DNA of 52,715 nucleotides. It comes from JBFMEX01 sp040752215 (GTDB taxonomy: Bacteria > Pseudomonadota > Alphaproteobacteria > Rhizobiales > Hyphomicrobiaceae). Positions 37,318-45,635 of the stretch are shown here, piece after piece. Below the pieces are notes generated by a model, which did no database searches, was not told where the DNA came from, and worked only from the letters and a program-made list of their open reading frames with translations. Position 1 is the first letter of the stretch; the number at the start of each line of letters is the position of its first letter. The stretch covers positions 1 to 52,715 of the forward strand of contig JBFMEX010000022.1 in assembly GCA_040752215.1 (NCBI GenBank), in the 5' to 3' direction. A program made the translations under genes and the position numbers.

Positions 37318-38571
37318 CTATGTGGACGGTTTGCGCCCCCTCCCCTTGCCCATCGCCAGAGTGGCAACAATACCACGCAGAGTACGCACCTCCTGCTCGG
37401 TGGCCCCCATCCGCAGCAGCATCGTCCTCAGATTTCTGACTACCGCCGGGCGCTTTTCCACCGGATTGAAGAACCCGAGCCGGTCGAGCTCGGCCTCGAG
37501 GTGCGCGAACAGGCCGAGCATCTCGGCGCGCGTCGCCGGCCGGTCGGCACCGAGATGGAGCCCGCCGGCGAGCGGCGTCTCGTAGGTGGTGACCCGGCCT
37601 AGGCTCGCCGCCTCGCTCTCCCGCATCCACTCGTAGCCGAGGATCAGCACCGCCTGAGCGAGATTGAGCGAAGCGAAGCGGCTGTTGACCGGAATCATGA
37701 CCAGCGCATCGGCGTTGGCGACCTCCGCCGTCTCGAGCCCGTTGCGCTCGCGGCCGAAGAGCAGCCCGCAGTGCTCGCCCCGGGCGATTCGGGCGCGCAT
37801 CTCGGTGACCGCCTCGAGCGGCGTCAGCACCGGCTTCCTCAAATCGCGCTGGCGCGCGGTCGTCGCCGCCAGCCAGTTGAGATCGCCGATCGCCGCATCC
37901 AGGCTGTCGAACGCCTCGGCGTCGTCTATGACGTAGTTGGCGCCCGAGGCCGCGATGCGCGCCTTTTCGTTCGGCCAGCCGTCGCGGGGGGCGACGAGGC
38001 GCAGCGCGTCGAGGCCGAAGTTGGCCATCGCGCGGGCAACCATGCCGATGTTGTCGGCGAGCTGCGGCTCCATCAGGATCACCCGTGGCGTCTCGCCCTC
38101 GCCGGCGAAGGCGGCACCGCGGATGTGAGCGCGACGGATGCCGTGGCGGAGCTTGCGCAACACACGCCGGGCCCAGAACCAATAGTTCTCTCCCGACCAG
38201 GACTTCTCCAGCGCCGCCAGCGCCGGTGTCGCGAGCCGGCCCTCGCCCTTGCCCACGAGGCGCACCGAGCCGTCGCCGACAACGATCTCGGCATGGGCGG
38301 CGATGAAGTCGTCGAGGGTGGCGAGACCCTGCGCCTCGGTGCGGCGCTTGCAGCCGGGACAGGTTGCCCCGGCCGCCTCGCATCGCAATTCCGCGCAATA
38401 GGTGAGGATCGGCCCCAGCGTCGCGCGGGTGAGGCCCGGCACGGCCAACGCGGCGAGCCCGTCGTCGATGGTGCGCTCGTGGCAGGCGTGGACCACGCGC
38501 GCGACGGTAAGTCCGGCGCCGGGCAGCTCCGGCTGGCGCTGGCCGCCACGCTCAACGATCTCCACCTCCAT
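37318..38571 (-). CDS. TrmJ-like SPOUT RNA methyltransferase with extra N-terminal region
   Basis: This protein has about 417 residues. The C-terminal part (from about residue 165) is a SPOUT methyltransferase close to TrmJ, which 2'-O-methylates tRNA position 32. Visible blocks are VILMEPQLADNIGMVARAMANFG, the knot segments GLLFGRERNGLE and MIPVNSRFASLNLAQAV, and the TrmJ C-terminal helical tail. The first roughly 160 residues are not part of usual TrmJ (about 250-290 residues) and include a possible zinc site, YCAELRC then CPGCKRR. The PGLTRATLGPILTY stretch vaguely recalls a DUF433 helix. A fused domain seems real because reading is open and uniform in composition. The start is uncertain (38571 or further upstream). 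Confidence 0.85.
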   Translation of the reverse strand: MEVEIVERGGQRQPELPGAGLTVARVVHACHERTIDDGLAALAVPGLTRATLGPILTYCAELRCEAAGATCPGCKRRTEAQGLATLDDFIAAHAEIVVGDGSVRLVGKGEGRLATPALAALEKSWSGENYWFWARRVLRKLRHGIRRAHIRGAAFAGEGETPRVILMEPQLADNIGMVARAMANFGLDALRLVAPRDGWPNEKARIAASGANYVIDDAEAFDSLDAAIGDLNWLAATTARQRDLRKPVLTPLEAVTEMRARIARGEHCGLLFGRERNGLETAEVANADALVMIPVNSRFASLNLAQAVLILGYEWMRESEAASLGRVTTYETPLAGGLHLGADRPATRAEMLGLFAHLEAELDRLGFFNPVEKRPAVVRNLRTMLLRMGATEQEVRTLRGIVATLAMGKGRGRKPST

Positions 38572-38795
38572 CGGGCCTTCATCCTGTCTACTGCCGCAAC
38601 CGGTCGGCGCCCCCCGGCGCCCGTCCCCCGCGCGCCACGTGATGGCCCGCCGGCCCGCTCTGTGCAACGGCCATTCGCGCCCCGTGATTCCCGGCTGGCG
38701 GCGCCCGGCTGCATCATTCGTCGAACTTGTTGCGTCGCAACGCCGAGTCTAAGGTCGCGCCGCTTCACGAGCTAGCCGCGAGCCGAGGTCCGAAC

Positions 38796-40013
38796 ATGCA
38801 GAAAATCAAGGTGACTGGCACCGTCGTCGAGATGGACGGCGACGAGATGACCCGCATCATCTGGCAGCTGATCAAGGACAAGCTGATCCACCCCTACCTC
38901 GACGTGAACCTCGAGTACTACGACCTCGGCATCGAGCACCGCGACAAGACCGGTGACCAGGTGACGATCGACGCCGCCAACGCCACCAAGAAGCACGGCG
39001 TCGCGGTCAAGTGCGCCACCATCACCCCCGACGAGGCGCGGGTGAAGGAGTTCGGCCTCAAGGAGATGTGGAAGAGCCCCAATGGCACCATCCGCAACAT
39101 CCTCGGCGGCGTCATCTTCCGCGAGCCCATCATCTGCAGGAACGTGCCGCGCCTCGTGCCCGGCTGGACCCAGCCGATCATCATCGGCCGCCACGCCTTC
39201 GGCGACCAGTACCGCGCGACCGACTTCAGGTTCCCGGGCAAGGGCACGTTGACGATCAAGTTCGTTGGCGAGGACGGCAGCGTGATCGAGAAGGAGGTGT
39301 ACAAGGCGCCAGGCGGCGGCGTCGCCATGGCGATGTACAATCTCGACGAGTCGATCCGCGAGTTCGCGCGCGCCTCGCTGAACTACGGCCTCGCCCATAA
39401 CTACCCGGTCTACCTGTCGACCAAGAACACGATCCTGAAGGCCTACGATGGCCGCTTCAAGGACCTGTTCCAGGAGGTGTTCGAGGCCGAGTTCAAGACC
39501 GAGTTCGACAAACGCAAGCTCGTCTACGAGCACCGCCTGATCGACGACATGGTCGCCTCCGCCTTGAAGTGGTCGGGCGGCTACGTATGGGCGTGCAAGA
39601 ACTACGACGGCGACGTGCAGTCGGACACCGTCGCGCAGGGCTTCGGCTCGCTCGGCCTGATGACCAGCGTGCTGATGACGCCGGACGGCAGGACGGTCGA
39701 GGCCGAGGCGGCGCACGGCACCGTGACGCGCCACTACCGCGAGCACCAGAAGGGCAAGGAGACGAGCACGAACTCGATCGCCTCGATCTTCGCCTGGACG
39801 CGCGGCCTCGCCCATCGCGCCAAGCTCGACCAAAACGAGCAGCTGGCGAGGTTCGCGGCGACGCTCGAGAAGGTGTGCGTCGACACGGTCGAGGCCGGCC
39901 ACATGACCAAGGATCTCGCCCTCCTCGTCGGCGCCGAGCAGAAATGGCTCTCGACCACCGGCTTCCTCGACAAGGTCGACGAGAATTTGCGCAAGGCGAT
40001 GGGCGCGGCGTAG
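38796..40013 (+). CDS. icd: NADP-dependent isocitrate dehydrogenase (type II)
   Basis: This 405-residue TCA-cycle enzyme converts isocitrate to 2-oxoglutarate with NADP. It is of the eukaryote-like subfamily common in alphaproteobacteria: KVTGTVVEMDGDEMTRIIW at the start, then KSPNGTIRN (substrate loop). These are followed by NVPRLVPGW, the metal-binding YDGDVQSD and the NADP-binding EAAHGTVTRHYREHQKG. Complete. It is divergent from the methyltransferase gene and followed by an excellent terminator. Confidence 0.96.
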   Translation: MQKIKVTGTVVEMDGDEMTRIIWQLIKDKLIHPYLDVNLEYYDLGIEHRDKTGDQVTIDAANATKKHGVAVKCATITPDEARVKEFGLKEMWKSPNGTIRNILGGVIFREPIICRNVPRLVPGWTQPIIIGRHAFGDQYRATDFRFPGKGTLTIKFVGEDGSVIEKEVYKAPGGGVAMAMYNLDESIREFARASLNYGLAHNYPVYLSTKNTILKAYDGRFKDLFQEVFEAEFKTEFDKRKLVYEHRLIDDMVASALKWSGGYVWACKNYDGDVQSDTVAQGFGSLGLMTSVLMTPDGRTVEAEAAHGTVTRHYREHQKGKETSTNSIASIFAWTRGLAHRAKLDQNEQLARFAATLEKVCVDTVEAGHMTKDLALLVGAEQKWLSTTGFLDKVDENLRKAMGAA

Positions 40014-40043
40014 GGAGGCGGCAGCCCGATCGACCAGACGACA

Positions 40044-40073
40044 CGGGGCGGCGCGAGCCGCCCCGTTTTTTTT
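40044..40073 (+). terminator. Rho-independent terminator of icd
   Basis: A 9-bp perfect stem CGGGGCGGC/GCCGCCCCG with a GCGA tetraloop is followed by eight T. Confidence 0.95.
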
Positions 40074-40150
40074 GGCGGCCGGCGCTAACGCCGGCCCGAG
40101 GACGAAGAAATCGGGTAGCTTGGGTGTATGCAGCAAACGGAGGGCCGGCC

Positions 40151-40930
40151 ATGTCGCGCGTCAGGATCAGCCACGAGGGTGCAATTGGCATCATCACGCT
40201 CGCGCACCCCGAGAAGCGCAACGCGCTGTCGGAGCAGCTGGTCGGCGAGCTGATCGCGGCGCTGGCCGGCATGGAGAAGGATCGCACGCGCGTCATCGTG
40301 CTCCGCGCCGAGGCGGGCGCAAAGGTGTTCTCGGCGGGACACGACGTCTCCGAGCTGCCGGAAGGACGACGCGATCCGCTGGGCTGGGACGACCCGCTGC
40401 GCCATCTCGTGCGCGCGATCGAGATGCACCCCTGCCCGGTGATCGCGATGGTCGAGGGGGGCGTGTGGGGCGGCGCGTGCGAGGTGGTGCTCGCCTGCGA
40501 TCTCATCGTGGCGACACGCGAGGCGACGTTCGCGGTGACGCCGGCGAGACTCGGCGTTCCCTACAATGTCTCGGGCATGCTGACGTTCCTCAACTCGGCG
40601 CCCTATCGCATCGTCAGCGAGATGGCGTTCTCGGCCGCTCCGATCTCCGCCGAGCGCGCCGAGCGGCACGGTATGATCAACGCCGCGGTGCCGGCCGACG
40701 AGCTTGAGGCCCATACCATGCGGCTCGCGCGCACGATTGCCGACAATGCGCCGCTGGCGATCGCGGTCATGAAGGAGCAGCTGAGAATCCTCGCCGGCGC
40801 GCACCCGATGAGCCCGCAAGGCTTCGAGCGCGTGCAGGGCCTGCGCCGCGTCGTCTACGACAGCGCCGACTACGCGGAGGGCATCCGGGCCTTCAAGGAG
40901 AAACGGCGGCCGGTGTTCCGGGGACAGTGA
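40151..40930 (+). CDS. ScpB-like methylmalonyl-CoA decarboxylase (crotonase family)
   Basis: This 259-residue crotonase-fold enzyme matches E. coli ScpB block for block. Shared features are KVFSAGHDVSELP, RDPLGWDDPLRHLVR, MVEGGVWGGACEVVLACDL, VTPARLGVPYN and the late MKEQLRILAGAHPM and RRVVYDSADYAEGI. ScpB decarboxylates methylmalonyl-CoA to propionyl-CoA; a looser enoyl-CoA hydratase label is the fallback. It stands alone after icd. It is the last clearly chromosomal housekeeping-type gene before the tRNA fragment. Confidence 0.85.
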   Translation: MSRVRISHEGAIGIITLAHPEKRNALSEQLVGELIAALAGMEKDRTRVIVLRAEAGAKVFSAGHDVSELPEGRRDPLGWDDPLRHLVRAIEMHPCPVIAMVEGGVWGGACEVVLACDLIVATREATFAVTPARLGVPYNVSGMLTFLNSAPYRIVSEMAFSAAPISAERAERHGMINAAVPADELEAHTMRLARTIADNAPLAIAVMKEQLRILAGAHPMSPQGFERVQGLRRVVYDSADYAEGIRAFKEKRRPVFRGQ

Positions 40931-41356
40931 GGCGGCGATAGCAGTGGTGCCGAGGCGCTTTGCGGCAGGGGCCGTGGATGGCCACCTCGAAGCACCCGCT
41001 CCTCAAATGGGATGGTGGGCGATGAAGGACTCGAACCTTCGACCCGCTGATTAGGAGGACCAAACCGAACTAGAGAAGGCAGCTGGGTCAATATGTTAGC
41101 CGGGCGCCCGTTGCAGCAAGTGCCCCTCGGCTCAGCACGGTGCGGGACTGATCCACGCAAATCTGACGCTTCAAAGCCGGGGACTGACCACGCGTGATTG
41201 TCCCAATCCTAGTAGCGCGGTCGAGCGGTCACGGCTCTTGGAACGTCAGCCGCTGTTGGGAGCAATGCCTTGACGAAGTCGCAGAAGCAAATGCGCCCGG
41301 CGCGATAGGGACCAAGATGGTCGCGCTGGCGCCGCGAGCGGGCCGCGAGCTGTCAG
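40931..41356. other. Intergenic region with tRNA fragment; probable island boundary
   Basis: These 426 bases have no supported protein gene. Bases 41013-41057 are a 3' tRNA-Arg half. To its right the sequence is less GC-biased and shows nothing recognisable until the ankyrin gene end. The long reading frames across it have no ribosome sites. Confidence 0.5.
41013..41057 (-). tRNA. Partial tRNA-Arg(CCT): 3' half only (att-site-like remnant)
   Basis: On the minus strand the sequence reads from an anticodon-loop-like CTCCTAA through the 3' anticodon strand TCAGC. It continues into a standard T-arm (GAAGG-TTCGAGT-CCTTC), the acceptor 3' strand ATCGCCC and an encoded ACCA. The matching 5' strands (GGGCGAT acceptor, D-arm, GCTGA anticodon strand) are not found next to it. 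A CCT anticodon would be Arg. Such 3'-only copies are typical of attachment sites made by tRNA-targeting integrases. An alternative is exon 2 of a tRNA-Arg(CCT) split by a group I intron. Confidence 0.65.
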
Positions 41357-42853
41357 CTACCGCAACTGTGCCGCTAGGCCGTCGTGACCGGCCGCCGCGG
41401 CCAGATCTCCGGCCCGCTCGCGCCTCCGATTTCTCAGGCCTCTGTCGGCACCGGCTGCGATCAGCACCTTGACGACCTCGGCATGGCCTTCCTGTGCGGC
41501 GATCATCAGCGCCGAGTTTCCATCCGCGTTGCGGTTGTCGATCCAGGCGCCGCGCGCAACGAGAATGCGCGTCATCTCGGCGAATCCCGACCGCGCCGCC
41601 GCGATCAGCGGCGTATTTCCCGTTACGGTCGCTTGGTCGATCTGCGTCGTCCTGGCGAGCAGCAATGCGGCCACGTCTTCCGCACCGGCCGCGAGCGCAC
41701 GGAACAACGGCAGCTCTCCGTCATCGTCGGCGAGGCCCGGATCGGCGCCGCGCGCCAACAGCACGCGGGTCGCCTGGACGTTTCGCCCGTTGGCTGCGTG
41801 CCACAACGCACTGCGCTTTCTGGCGTCGCGCTGGCTCGCGTCGGCTCCCCGCTCGATCAGCACCTCGACGGTCGCCGCATCGCATGCCGCAGCCGCGCGC
41901 AGTAGAAGCGGCTCGGAGCCCTCCACTGGAACACTCAGATCGGCGCCATGTCCGGCGATCAGCTGCACCGCGGATGCATGACATCCGCGAACCGCGAACG
42001 AAATGGCGGTGCGGCCGGCATTGTCGCGTCGATCCACCTTTGCGCCGGCTGCCACCAGCCTGGCGAGCGGCGCGGTGCGCCCTTTGCCCGCAGCCAGCAT
42101 CAGCGCCGTCTCGCCGCGCGCGTTGACGGCATCGACCTCGGCGCCGGAAGAGATCAAGAGATCCATCACCGCCTCGTGGCCAGCCGAAGCGGCCAGGGCC
42201 AGCGCAGCATTGCCGTCGGCATCGACGATGCGATGATCCGTCGTCGCTTCGAGCAGCGCGCGAACGGCCGCCAGCTCACCGCGCCAGGACGCCGCGAGCA
42301 GCGGCGGTAGCGTCGCATTCGCATCCGCTACCGTAGCCGGTGCTGCGCTCGACGCCGCGCGTGCGCGGGCGACCGTCGACGTCCAACCCGATATGACCGG
42401 CGCATCGAGCGCGGTCGTCGCCGGCATCTCCGCCAGCACGCGGATCGCCTGCTCGTGTCCGCTCGCTGCAGCCTTCTGCAGCCAGTTGCGAGCCAGTGCA
42501 GGATCGGGCGCTGTCCCGCGACCGGCCAGGTACATCTGCCCGAGCCCGTATTGTGCCTTGGAATGCCCCTGCTCCGCTGCGGCTCGCATCCATCGCAGGG
42601 CCGCCTGCTCGTCGGCGGCGAGGCCGCGACCCGACCGCAGCAACGAGGCGAGGCGGTACTGTGCCTCGGTGTTTCCCGATCGTGCCTGGCGCTCGAGCAC
42701 GGCCGCGGCCTCCGCGTGCTTGCCCGCGCGCAAAGCCGCATCCACGGCGCGCTCGGTCGAGGCGTCGAGACCTGGCCCAGCGAGCGCCGCCCAGCTCAGG
42801 ACCAGCAACCAAAGGGGTGAGAGCGCAACGCGCAGTCCGCTATGCCGTTCCAT
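41357..42853 (-). CDS. Exported Sel1-repeat plus ankyrin-repeat protein
   Basis: This 498-residue protein has a signal peptide (residues 1-25). Two Sel1-type repeats at about residues 63-135 (TEAQYRLASLLRSGRG and SKAQYGLGQMYLAGRG) are followed by a linker and about nine ankyrin repeats from about 180 to the end (for example GNAALALAASAGHEAVMDLLISSGA, given here in outline). Both repeat types bind proteins, so this is likely a periplasmic scaffold. It overlaps the 3' end of the oxidoreductase gene by 14 bases and is the last gene of the leftward operon. Confidence 0.85.
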   Translation of the reverse strand: MERHSGLRVALSPLWLLVLSWAALAGPGLDASTERAVDAALRAGKHAEAAAVLERQARSGNTEAQYRLASLLRSGRGLAADEQAALRWMRAAAEQGHSKAQYGLGQMYLAGRGTAPDPALARNWLQKAAASGHEQAIRVLAEMPATTALDAPVISGWTSTVARARAASSAAPATVADANATLPPLLAASWRGELAAVRALLEATTDHRIVDADGNAALALAASAGHEAVMDLLISSGAEVDAVNARGETALMLAAGKGRTAPLARLVAAGAKVDRRDNAGRTAISFAVRGCHASAVQLIAGHGADLSVPVEGSEPLLLRAAAACDAATVEVLIERGADASQRDARKRSALWHAANGRNVQATRVLLARGADPGLADDDGELPLFRALAAGAEDVAALLLARTTQIDQATVTGNTPLIAAARSGFAEMTRILVARGAWIDNRNADGNSALMIAAQEGHAEVVKVLIAAGADRGLRNRRRERAGDLAAAAGHDGLAAQLR

Positions 42854-44141
42854 ATTTGGTCTCGATCTCGATGCCGATGCCTTTCAGGAAGTCGGTCGGC
42901 AGGATGCCGCCGGCACAGACGACGACCGCGTCGTTGCCGATCTCGACCGGCCGCCCGTCGATCGTCAGCCTGACCCGATCCGTGCCGACTGCCGCAACCT
43001 CGCTGCCGAGCATCAGCCGCAGCCGCCCGTCGGCCACCGCGGCATCGACGCGGGCCCGGTTCTTGGGCTTGGCACGCGAGAACGCCTTCGAGCGGTAGGA
43101 AAGCGTAACCGTCGTGCCCGGCTCCTCGGCAAGGCTCGCCGCCGCCTCGAGCGCGCTGTCGCCGCCGCCGACGACGAGCACGCGCTGGCCCCGGTACTGC
43201 GCGGCGTCGATCAGCCGGTAGACCACTTTCGATTGCTCCTCGCCTGGCACGCCGAGTTTGCGCGGCGTTCCACGCCGCCCGATGGCAAGCAGCACCGCGC
43301 GCGTCCTGTATTGGGCGCGCGTGGTCACGACTCGGAATCCTCCGGCTTCGGGAATGACCTGCTGCACGCGCTCCTGCTCGTTGATCCGCAGCCCCGTGTC
43401 GCGGGTGATCTTCTGCCAGAACGCGAGCAGCTTCTCCTTCCCGACCTCCTTGAAACGGGTCCGGCCGACGATCGGCAGCGTCGCCGGCGCCGTCATCACC
43501 ACTTTGCCGCGCGGGAAATGGCTGACCGTTCCACCGAGCGTCTCCTGCTCGAGCGTGACGTAGCGAAGCTTGCGCTCGATCGCGGCGAGACTGGCCGAGA
43601 TCCCGGCCGGGCCGGCGCCGACCACGACCACGTCGAGACCCCCGCCGCCCATGCCGCCGCGCTTGGCGATCTCCACCATCGCCTGTCGGCCCTGCTCGAT
43701 GGCGTTTCGGATCAGCCCCATGCCACCGAGCTCGCCGGCGACATATATGCCGGGAACATTCGTCTGGAAGTCGGGCGCCACATGTGGAATGTCGACGCCG
43801 CGCTTCGCGGTGCCGAGCACCAACGAGATTGCGCCGCACGGGCAGGCCGCCTCGCAGGCACCGTGACCGATGCAGTTCGCCGGCTCGATCAACGCCGCCT
43901 TGCCGCCGATAATGCCGAGGATGTTGCCCTCCGGACAAGCGTTGACGCAGGCCCTGCAGCCGATGCAGCGTGCGGAATCGAAAGCCGGGTGCAGGGATGC
44001 GGGCTCGGAGAGCCCAGCCTCCAGCGACTCCCGATGCGTGGCGAGACTTTGCATCTCGAGTCGCCGGCGACGAACCGCATAGCCGGTCCAGATGGCAACC
44101 AGCGGTGCCGCATAGAAGAAAAGCAATGGATCGAGCTTCAT
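42840..44141 (-). CDS. Membrane-anchored ferredoxin-flavin NAD(P)-binding oxidoreductase
   Basis: This protein has about 433 residues, with one N-terminal membrane helix (about 5-22, LLFFYAAPLVAIWTGYAV). A two-cluster ferredoxin domain follows. Cluster I is CIGCRACVNACP. Cluster II reads CIGHGACEAACP, with His in place of the second Cys. The rest is a thioredoxin-reductase-like fold with FAD motif VVGAGPAGISAS and NAD(P) motif VVGGGDSALEAA, ending CAGGILPTDFLKG. The redox CXXC of thioredoxin reductase is absent, so electrons probably go to the ferredoxin domain or flavin partners rather than a thiol. It follows the TPR gene by 58 bases. It likely links NAD(P)H to the neighbouring cytochromes. 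Confidence 0.85.
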   Translation of the reverse strand: MKLDPLLFFYAAPLVAIWTGYAVRRRRLEMQSLATHRESLEAGLSEPASLHPAFDSARCIGCRACVNACPEGNILGIIGGKAALIEPANCIGHGACEAACPCGAISLVLGTAKRGVDIPHVAPDFQTNVPGIYVAGELGGMGLIRNAIEQGRQAMVEIAKRGGMGGGGLDVVVVGAGPAGISASLAAIERKLRYVTLEQETLGGTVSHFPRGKVVMTAPATLPIVGRTRFKEVGKEKLLAFWQKITRDTGLRINEQERVQQVIPEAGGFRVVTTRAQYRTRAVLLAIGRRGTPRKLGVPGEEQSKVVYRLIDAAQYRGQRVLVVGGGDSALEAAASLAEEPGTTVTLSYRSKAFSRAKPKNRARVDAAVADGRLRLMLGSEVAAVGTDRVRLTIDGRPVEIGNDAVVVCAGGILPTDFLKGIGIEIETKYGTA

Positions 44142-44199
44142 GGTCACTCTTCTCGACGCCGATCGATGCCGCCGCGTGTGAGCGTCGATCCTCGGCGAT

Positions 44200-45246
44200 T
44201 CACTCACCGCTGGGTCCGCCGCGACCCGCCTCGTTGGGCGCTCGCGGCGCTACCCATTCTGTGCCTCGTGCGAGTTGCACCGCGGCGATGCGCGTGTCGA
44301 GCTCCTCGACCCAGTCCGCGTCGGCGGACACTTCCCGACGCAAGGCCGTCCACGTCTCCAGCGCGCCGCTGTGATCGCCGCCCTGGAGCTGCGCCAGCCC
44401 CTTGAGATAGCGTGCGCGGGGGTTCGATGCGTCGCGCGCGAGCACACCTTCGATCATGGCGCCGGCGCGCTCGGTCACGCGGTCACCCGAGGCCTTCACG
44501 ATCGCCTCGGCGTAGGCCGCACCCGTCTCGACGTCCTCGGGAGCCAGATCCACGGCTCGCGCATAGGCGCCCACCGCCTCGTCGGCGCTGCCGGTGCTGA
44601 CGAGCGCCCAGCCGAGCGTGCGCCAGCCCTGAGCATCACTGGGCTCCCGCTCGAGGCGGGCCGCGAGCCGGCCGATCATCGTCGCGACGTCGGGAAGCTC
44701 CGATGCACCGCCGTCAGTGTCGAGGTCGATGGGTGTCATCGGCGGCGACTCGCGCTCCACGCCCTTGACGCCGATCCGCGCGGCATACTGCTCGAGCCGG
44801 ACAACCTCGGCCGCGCCGATGCCCGACGCCGAAGGCGGTCCCGCGGCGCGCATCAGTGCACCGGCAGCGCCGCCGCGTGCATCGGAATTGTCTCCCCCCG
44901 ACATCGGCGCCACGAGCAGAGCCGTGCCGAGCGCGACCAGCGAGAGAATGCCGGCGCTCGCGGCCTCCGTGCGAAGCGCCTGCCAGCGCTCGATCCATTT
45001 GTGACGCGGCCGGGACGCCTCGCCCAGCAACCGCTCGACGAGAGCGCGCCGCGCGCTCCGCCGCTTCTCGGCGGCCTCGGCATTGTCGGCGTCGGCCGTC
45101 TCGAATTTGTCGAACTCGGCCAAACCCTGTCCGAGCCGGACCGCGCGCTCACGCTCCGAGATGCTGGCTACCCTGAGCGCAACGAGACCCGCCGCGGTCG
45201 AAAGCGCGGCTGCTGCAGTGGCCGTCAGATAGATAAGATCGTTCAT
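44200..45246 (-). CDS. Membrane TPR protein (CcmI/CycH-like)
   Basis: This 348-residue protein has a hydrophobic N terminus (about 3-25), a cytoplasmic charged loop, and a second helix (about 96-116, ILSLVALGTALLVAP). A periplasmic region follows with at least two TPR units (DAQGWRTLGWALVSTGSADEAVGAY and PRARYLKGLAQLQGGDHSGAL, in outline). The layout resembles CcmI/CycH, which presents apocytochromes for haem attachment. That role would fit the many c-type haems encoded nearby, but is inference. It is first in the leftward operon, with a GGAAT-N16-CGTT motif about 170 bases upstream. Confidence 0.78.
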   Translation of the reverse strand: MNDLIYLTATAAAALSTAAGLVALRVASISERERAVRLGQGLAEFDKFETADADNAEAAEKRRSARRALVERLLGEASRPRHKWIERWQALRTEAASAGILSLVALGTALLVAPMSGGDNSDARGGAAGALMRAAGPPSASGIGAAEVVRLEQYAARIGVKGVERESPPMTPIDLDTDGGASELPDVATMIGRLAARLEREPSDAQGWRTLGWALVSTGSADEAVGAYARAVDLAPEDVETGAAYAEAIVKASGDRVTERAGAMIEGVLARDASNPRARYLKGLAQLQGGDHSGALETWTALRREVSADADWVEELDTRIAAVQLARGTEWVAPRAPNEAGRGGPSGE

Positions 45247-45635
45247 CGAGGCATCCCGCAGGTTTGCATAACGTCAAGCGATCGCGCCGCTCACCGGAAC
45301 ACTGCCCGTCGCCGGCGCCTGCGCCGACGACTTGGCAGATTGCCACGCGCCGCGGCGCTTCTTTCGAGGCCGCCGCGAGGCCGAGCGGGTCGAGTTCGAT
45401 GCATACCCACCGCCACAACGGACGAGGCCGGCGATTATTCCCTCGGCTTGCGCAGGTCTCGCCGCCAGCAGCGCGGGTTCGGCGAGGATGGCGCCGGTCC
45501 GCCTTATTGACGCCGTGTTCGTGGCGCTGACGATGCGGTGCCGGACTCGATGCATACCCCTGCAAGATCGGCCCAATCACCGAAGGATCGCGTGAGGCTG
45601 AACCTCGCGCGCCTAGCTATCGCAGGGGAGAACGC
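45247..45635. other. Divergent intergenic region between TPR and haem-b genes
   Basis: These 389 bases have no supported gene. They hold the leftward GGAAT-N16-CGTT motif (45417-45441). A 13-base direct repeat, TCGATGCATACCC, lies at 45396-45408 and 45547-45559, the first copy just beside the motif. The repeat could be a regulator site serving both directions. Confidence 0.5.
45417..45441 (-). promoter_or_regulatory. Candidate ECF promoter (GGAAT-N16-CGTT) for the leftward operon
   Basis: On the minus strand GGAAT (45441-45437), 16 bases, then CGTT (45420-45417). The identical pattern precedes the sigma-factor gene and the second multihaem cytochrome gene. It matches the shape of alphaproteobacterial ECF promoters (EcfG consensus GGAAC-N16/17-CGTT). 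Confidence 0.6.

Noticed and set aside
45296..45320. GGAAC at 45296 (plus) as an ECF promoter for the haem-b/18-haem operon
   Set aside because: No CGTT lies 15-17 bases downstream; the rightward operon's promoter remains unidentified.
45274..45576. 100-codon leftward frame in the divergent intergenic region
   Set aside because: No ribosome site, basic low-information composition, and it spans the promoter motif and direct repeat.
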